From UMGS902 sp045538895 (lineage in GTDB: Bacteria; Bacillota; Clostridia; Oscillospirales; CAG-272), in NCBI GenBank assembly GCA_045538895.1, contig JAZQEH010000114.1, forward strand, positions 1 to 15,237: a DNA stretch of 15,237 nucleotides. Direction: 5' to 3'. A program made the position numbers and the translations under genes. Below, in pieces: positions 12,678 through 15,237 of the stretch; the first letter of the stretch is position 1; each line of letters starts with the position of its first letter. The notes under the pieces are model-generated. The model made no database searches and was not told the origin of the DNA. It saw only the letters and a program-made list of their open reading frames with translations.

Positions 12678-15237
12678 AATTCTCATTCATTCCGCAACAT
12701 TTCTTATATTTCTTACCGCTTCCGCATGGGCAGGGATCGTTTCTGCCCACCTTTTCGGTCTTGCGTACAGGTTCCTTTCTCTGCGGCATTTTTCCGCCTG
12801 CAAAGCCCTCGATAAGAGGCTTCGCAACCTGTTTACGCTCAATCTGTGCTTCCTGCTTCGGAACAACGGAAAGCACGTGTCTTACAGTAAGTGACTGAAT
12901 ATCGGCATTCATCTCGTCAAACATGTCGGCACCGAGAATACGGTATTCGTTTATAGGATTACGGTTAGCGTATGCGTTAAGACCTACACTGCCCTTAAGG
13001 TCATCCATTGCATCAATATGATCCATCCACTTTTCGTCAACAGAACGAAGCAGAATGGTTCGCTCAAGTTCACGCATGTCAACACCGATAGCCGCCCATG
13101 CCTGTTCATGGTTTTCGTAAATTGCATAAGCACATTCACAAGCGGCTTCAACAAGAGATGCCACATCCATTTCACAGATTTCGTTTTCGGTATACTTTGT
13201 GCGAAGCACCGCACCTGCAAAGCTTGTGAGAAGACCTCCGTAGTTGTAATCACCGCTTTCATCCGTAAACGAATGAACGTACTCACTCATAACGGGAGTT
13301 ATCCAGCTCTTTATAGTTTCGCTTATATCCTTACCCTCAAGCACCATGCGACGTTGCTTGTAGATAATCTCACGCTGCTGATTCATAACGTCGTCATAAG
13401 AAAGCACGTGCTCACGGCGTTTGAAGTTCTGCTCCTCAATACGCTTTTGTGCAGACTCGATACTGTTTGAAAGCATCTGTGCATCAATAGGTGTATCCTC
13501 GTCAAGTCCGATACGCATAACCATATTATAAAGGCTATCACCGCCAAACAGACGCATAAGGTCATCGTCAAGCGAAATATAAAACCTCGACTGACCGGGG
13601 TCGCCCTGTCTGCCTGAACGTCCACGGAGCTGATTGTCTATACGACGGCTCTCATGACGCTCTGTACCAAGGATGAAAAGACCGCCTGCCTCACGAACCT
13701 TGTCCGCCTCGGGCTGAATCTCTACCTTGTACTTATCATAAAGCTCGTCAAAAGTTTTACGGGCAGCAAGAATTTCTTCGTCACTCGTTTCTGCAGTGCC
13801 TGTTGCAGAGGCGATAAGCTCCTCGTCGATACCCATGCGGCGCATCTCGTTTTTAGCCAAGAATTCGGGATTACCGCCAAGCATAATGTCGGTACCTCTA
13901 CCTGCCATGTTGGTGGAAATCGTTACCGCACCGAATTTACCTGCCTGTGCAACGATCTCTGCCTCTTTTTCATGATGCTTTGCATTGAGTACAACGTGTG
14001 CAATTCCGTTTTTCTTAAGTTCGTGAGAAAGTTCCTCGCTCTTTTCGATAGAAACGGTACCTACAAGCACAGGCTGTCCCTTATCGTGGCACTCCTTGAT
14101 CTGCTTAACGATAGCACGGTACTTGCCTGCCTGATTCAGATAAACGGCATCGGGAAAATCTTTTCGGATCATCGGACGGTTAGTGGGAACCTCAACAACG
14201 TCGAGGTTGTAAATGGTTCTGAACTCGTTTTCCTCTGTGAGTGCAGTACCCGTCATACCCGAAAGCTTTGTGTAAAGACGGAAGTAATTCTGGAACGTGA
14301 TTGTGGCAAGGGTTTTAGACTCTTTTTCAACCTTTACATGTTCCTTTGCCTCAATCGCCTGATGCAAACCGTTGTTGTAACGTCTGCCAGGCATAAGACG
14401 GCCAGTAAATGAATCTACAATGATAACCTCACCGTCTTTAACCACATAATCAACATCAAGCTTCATAATGCCGTGAGCACGGATCGCCTGATTGATATGA
14501 TGAACTATGGTAGAATTTTCGGGTGCGGAATAGTCCTCGATATTAAAATACTCCTCAGCCTTTGCAATACCTCTTGCAGTTAAAACTGTGTTTTTAGCCT
14601 TTTCGTCAACAACGTAGTCGGCATCCTCAGCAATATCGTCAATTTCCTGCTTAGAGTCGGTTTCCTTGATGACGATTTTTTTAAGGCCTCGTGCAAATCT
14701 GTCGGCAAACTCATAAAGCTCGGTAGATTTTTCGCCCTCTCCTGAAATGATAAGAGGTGTACGTGCTTCGTCTATGAGAATAGAGTCAACCTCGTCGACA
14801 ATAGCAAAATTATGACCACGCTGCACAACCTGATGATTGTAAATAACCATGTTGTCACGGAGGTAGTCAAATCCAAACTCGTTATTTGTTCCGTAAGTAA
14901 TATCGGCAGCATAAGCGGCATGCTTTTCATCGGGTAACTGACCGTGTACCACAAGTCCGGTAGTCAGACCGAGAAAGCCGTATACTCTGCCCATTTCCTC
15001 ACTGTCACGTCTTGCAAGATAGTCGTTGACGGTAACAATATGAACGCCGTCACCGGTAAGCGCATTGAGGTATGCAGGCATGGTAGCAACAAGTGTCTTA
15101 CCTTCACCTGTTTTCATTTCGGCTATTCTTCCCTGATGAAGAATAATTCCTCCGACAAGCTGAACATAGAACGGACGCTTGCCGAGCACTCGCCAGTCGG
15201 CCTCACGCACAAGTGCGAAGGCATCGGGGAGAATGTC
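12676..15237 (-). CDS. secA: Preprotein translocase ATPase SecA, 5' end outside the window
   Basis: SecA drives export of unfolded proteins through SecYEG by ATP hydrolysis. The frame is open to the window edge, so 853 codons are visible and roughly the first 60-80 residues are missing. In visible numbering: Walker A MKTGEGKT (41-48), the DEAD-like DEVDS (148-152), then the cross-linking domain, GMTGTA, and the second nucleotide-binding fold with STNMAGRGTDIMLGGNPEF and LRGRSGRQGDPGQSRFYIS (given here in parts of the same region). An insertion of about 50 residues between GGNPEF and GGLFILGTERHES is known from many clostridial SecAs. The tail ends in a SEC-C zinc motif, CPCGSGKKYKKCC. The GTG at 15210 is an internal Val codon, as the coding sequence upstream (DILPDAFAL) continues the SecA consensus. 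It is co-transcribed with the downstream membrane protein. Confidence 0.96.
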   Translation of the reverse strand, partial: DILPDAFALVREADWRVLGKRPFYVQLVGGIILHQGRIAEMKTGEGKTLVATMPAYLNALTGDGVHIVTVNDYLARRDSEEMGRVYGFLGLTTGLVVHGQLPDEKHAAYAADITYGTNNEFGFDYLRDNMVIYNHQVVQRGHNFAIVDEVDSILIDEARTPLIISGEGEKSTELYEFADRFARGLKKIVIKETDSKQEIDDIAEDADYVVDEKAKNTVLTARGIAKAEEYFNIEDYSAPENSTIVHHINQAIRAHGIMKLDVDYVVKDGEVIIVDSFTGRLMPGRRYNNGLHQAIEAKEHVKVEKESKTLATITFQNYFRLYTKLSGMTGTALTEENEFRTIYNLDVVEVPTNRPMIRKDFPDAVYLNQAGKYRAIVKQIKECHDKGQPVLVGTVSIEKSEELSHELKKNGIAHVVLNAKHHEKEAEIVAQAGKFGAVTISTNMAGRGTDIMLGGNPEFLAKNEMRRMGIDEELIASATGTAETSDEEILAARKTFDELYDKYKVEIQPEADKVREAGGLFILGTERHESRRIDNQLRGRSGRQGDPGQSRFYISLDDDLMRLFGGDSLYNMVMRIGLDEDTPIDAQMLSNSIESAQKRIEEQNFKRREHVLSYDDVMNQQREIIYKQRRMVLEGKDISETIKSWITPVMSEYVHSFTDESGDYNYGGLLTSFAGAVLRTKYTENEICEMDVASLVEAACECAYAIYENHEQAWAAIGVDMRELERTILLRSVDEKWMDHIDAMDDLKGSVGLNAYANRNPINEYRILGADMFDEMNADIQSLTVRHVLSVVPKQEAQIERKQVAKPLIEGFAGGKMPQRKEPVRKTEKVGRNDPCPCGSGKKYKKCCGMNEN

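Noticed and set aside
13654..14412. Long 252-codon plus-strand open frame
   Set aside because: It lies wholly antisense within the conserved core of secA, has no family resemblance, and has no promoter or ribosome site.
15208..15210. GTG as the start of secA
   Set aside because: The codons upstream to the window edge (DILPDAFAL) continue the SecA consensus, so this GTG is an internal Val and the true start lies outside the window.

Overview
The window reads as chromosomal housekeeping DNA from an anaerobic Gram-positive bacterium of the class Clostridia, probably an Oscillospirales/Ruminococcaceae-type gut organism. This is inferred from gene content (Mini-RNase III, a stand-alone TSCPD protein, a U32 protein, clostridial-type SecA and phosphosugar mutase), AAAGGAG-type ribosome binding sites, TTG/GTG starts, sigma-A-like promoters and short intergenic gaps. 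No phage, transposase, CRISPR array or defence cassette is visible.

Layout. Positions 1-372 hold no gene but a dense run of hairpins, ending in a plus-strand terminator that has no plus-strand gene in front of it here. A minus-strand operon (promoter near 2899-2927) carries a U32 family RNA-hydroxylation protein, undecaprenyl-diphosphatase UppP and Mini-RNase III. A second minus-strand operon (promoter 6073-6100) carries a Thr-rich M15/VanY-type carboxypeptidase lipoprotein, the tRNA 2-thiouridylase MnmA and a cation diffusion facilitator with a doubled C-terminal domain; it ends at a terminator at 2930-2953. Divergent from it are tRNA-Leu(CAA), with its own promoter and terminator, and then a plus-strand operon: HtpG (Hsp90), a degenerate prephenate-dehydratase-like protein, a TSCPD protein and a phosphoglucomutase/phosphomannomutase. 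That operon meets a convergent minus-strand pair, SecA (5' end outside the window) and an unrecognised multi-pass membrane protein, at a bidirectional terminator (11161-11197).

How the genes fit together. Several serve the cell envelope: UppP recycles the lipid carrier, the carboxypeptidase trims peptidoglycan, the phosphosugar mutase supplies sugar-1-phosphates, and SecA exports proteins. Others serve RNA maturation: Mini-RNase III in 23S rRNA, and MnmA and possibly the U32 protein on tRNA U34. HtpG is a chaperone.

No clear new defence or mobile system was found. The parts most worth following are the PheA-like pseudoenzyme downstream of htpG (with a promoter-like sequence inside it), the structured region at 1-372, the repeat-built membrane protein next to secA, and the duplicated cytoplasmic domain of the cation transporter.
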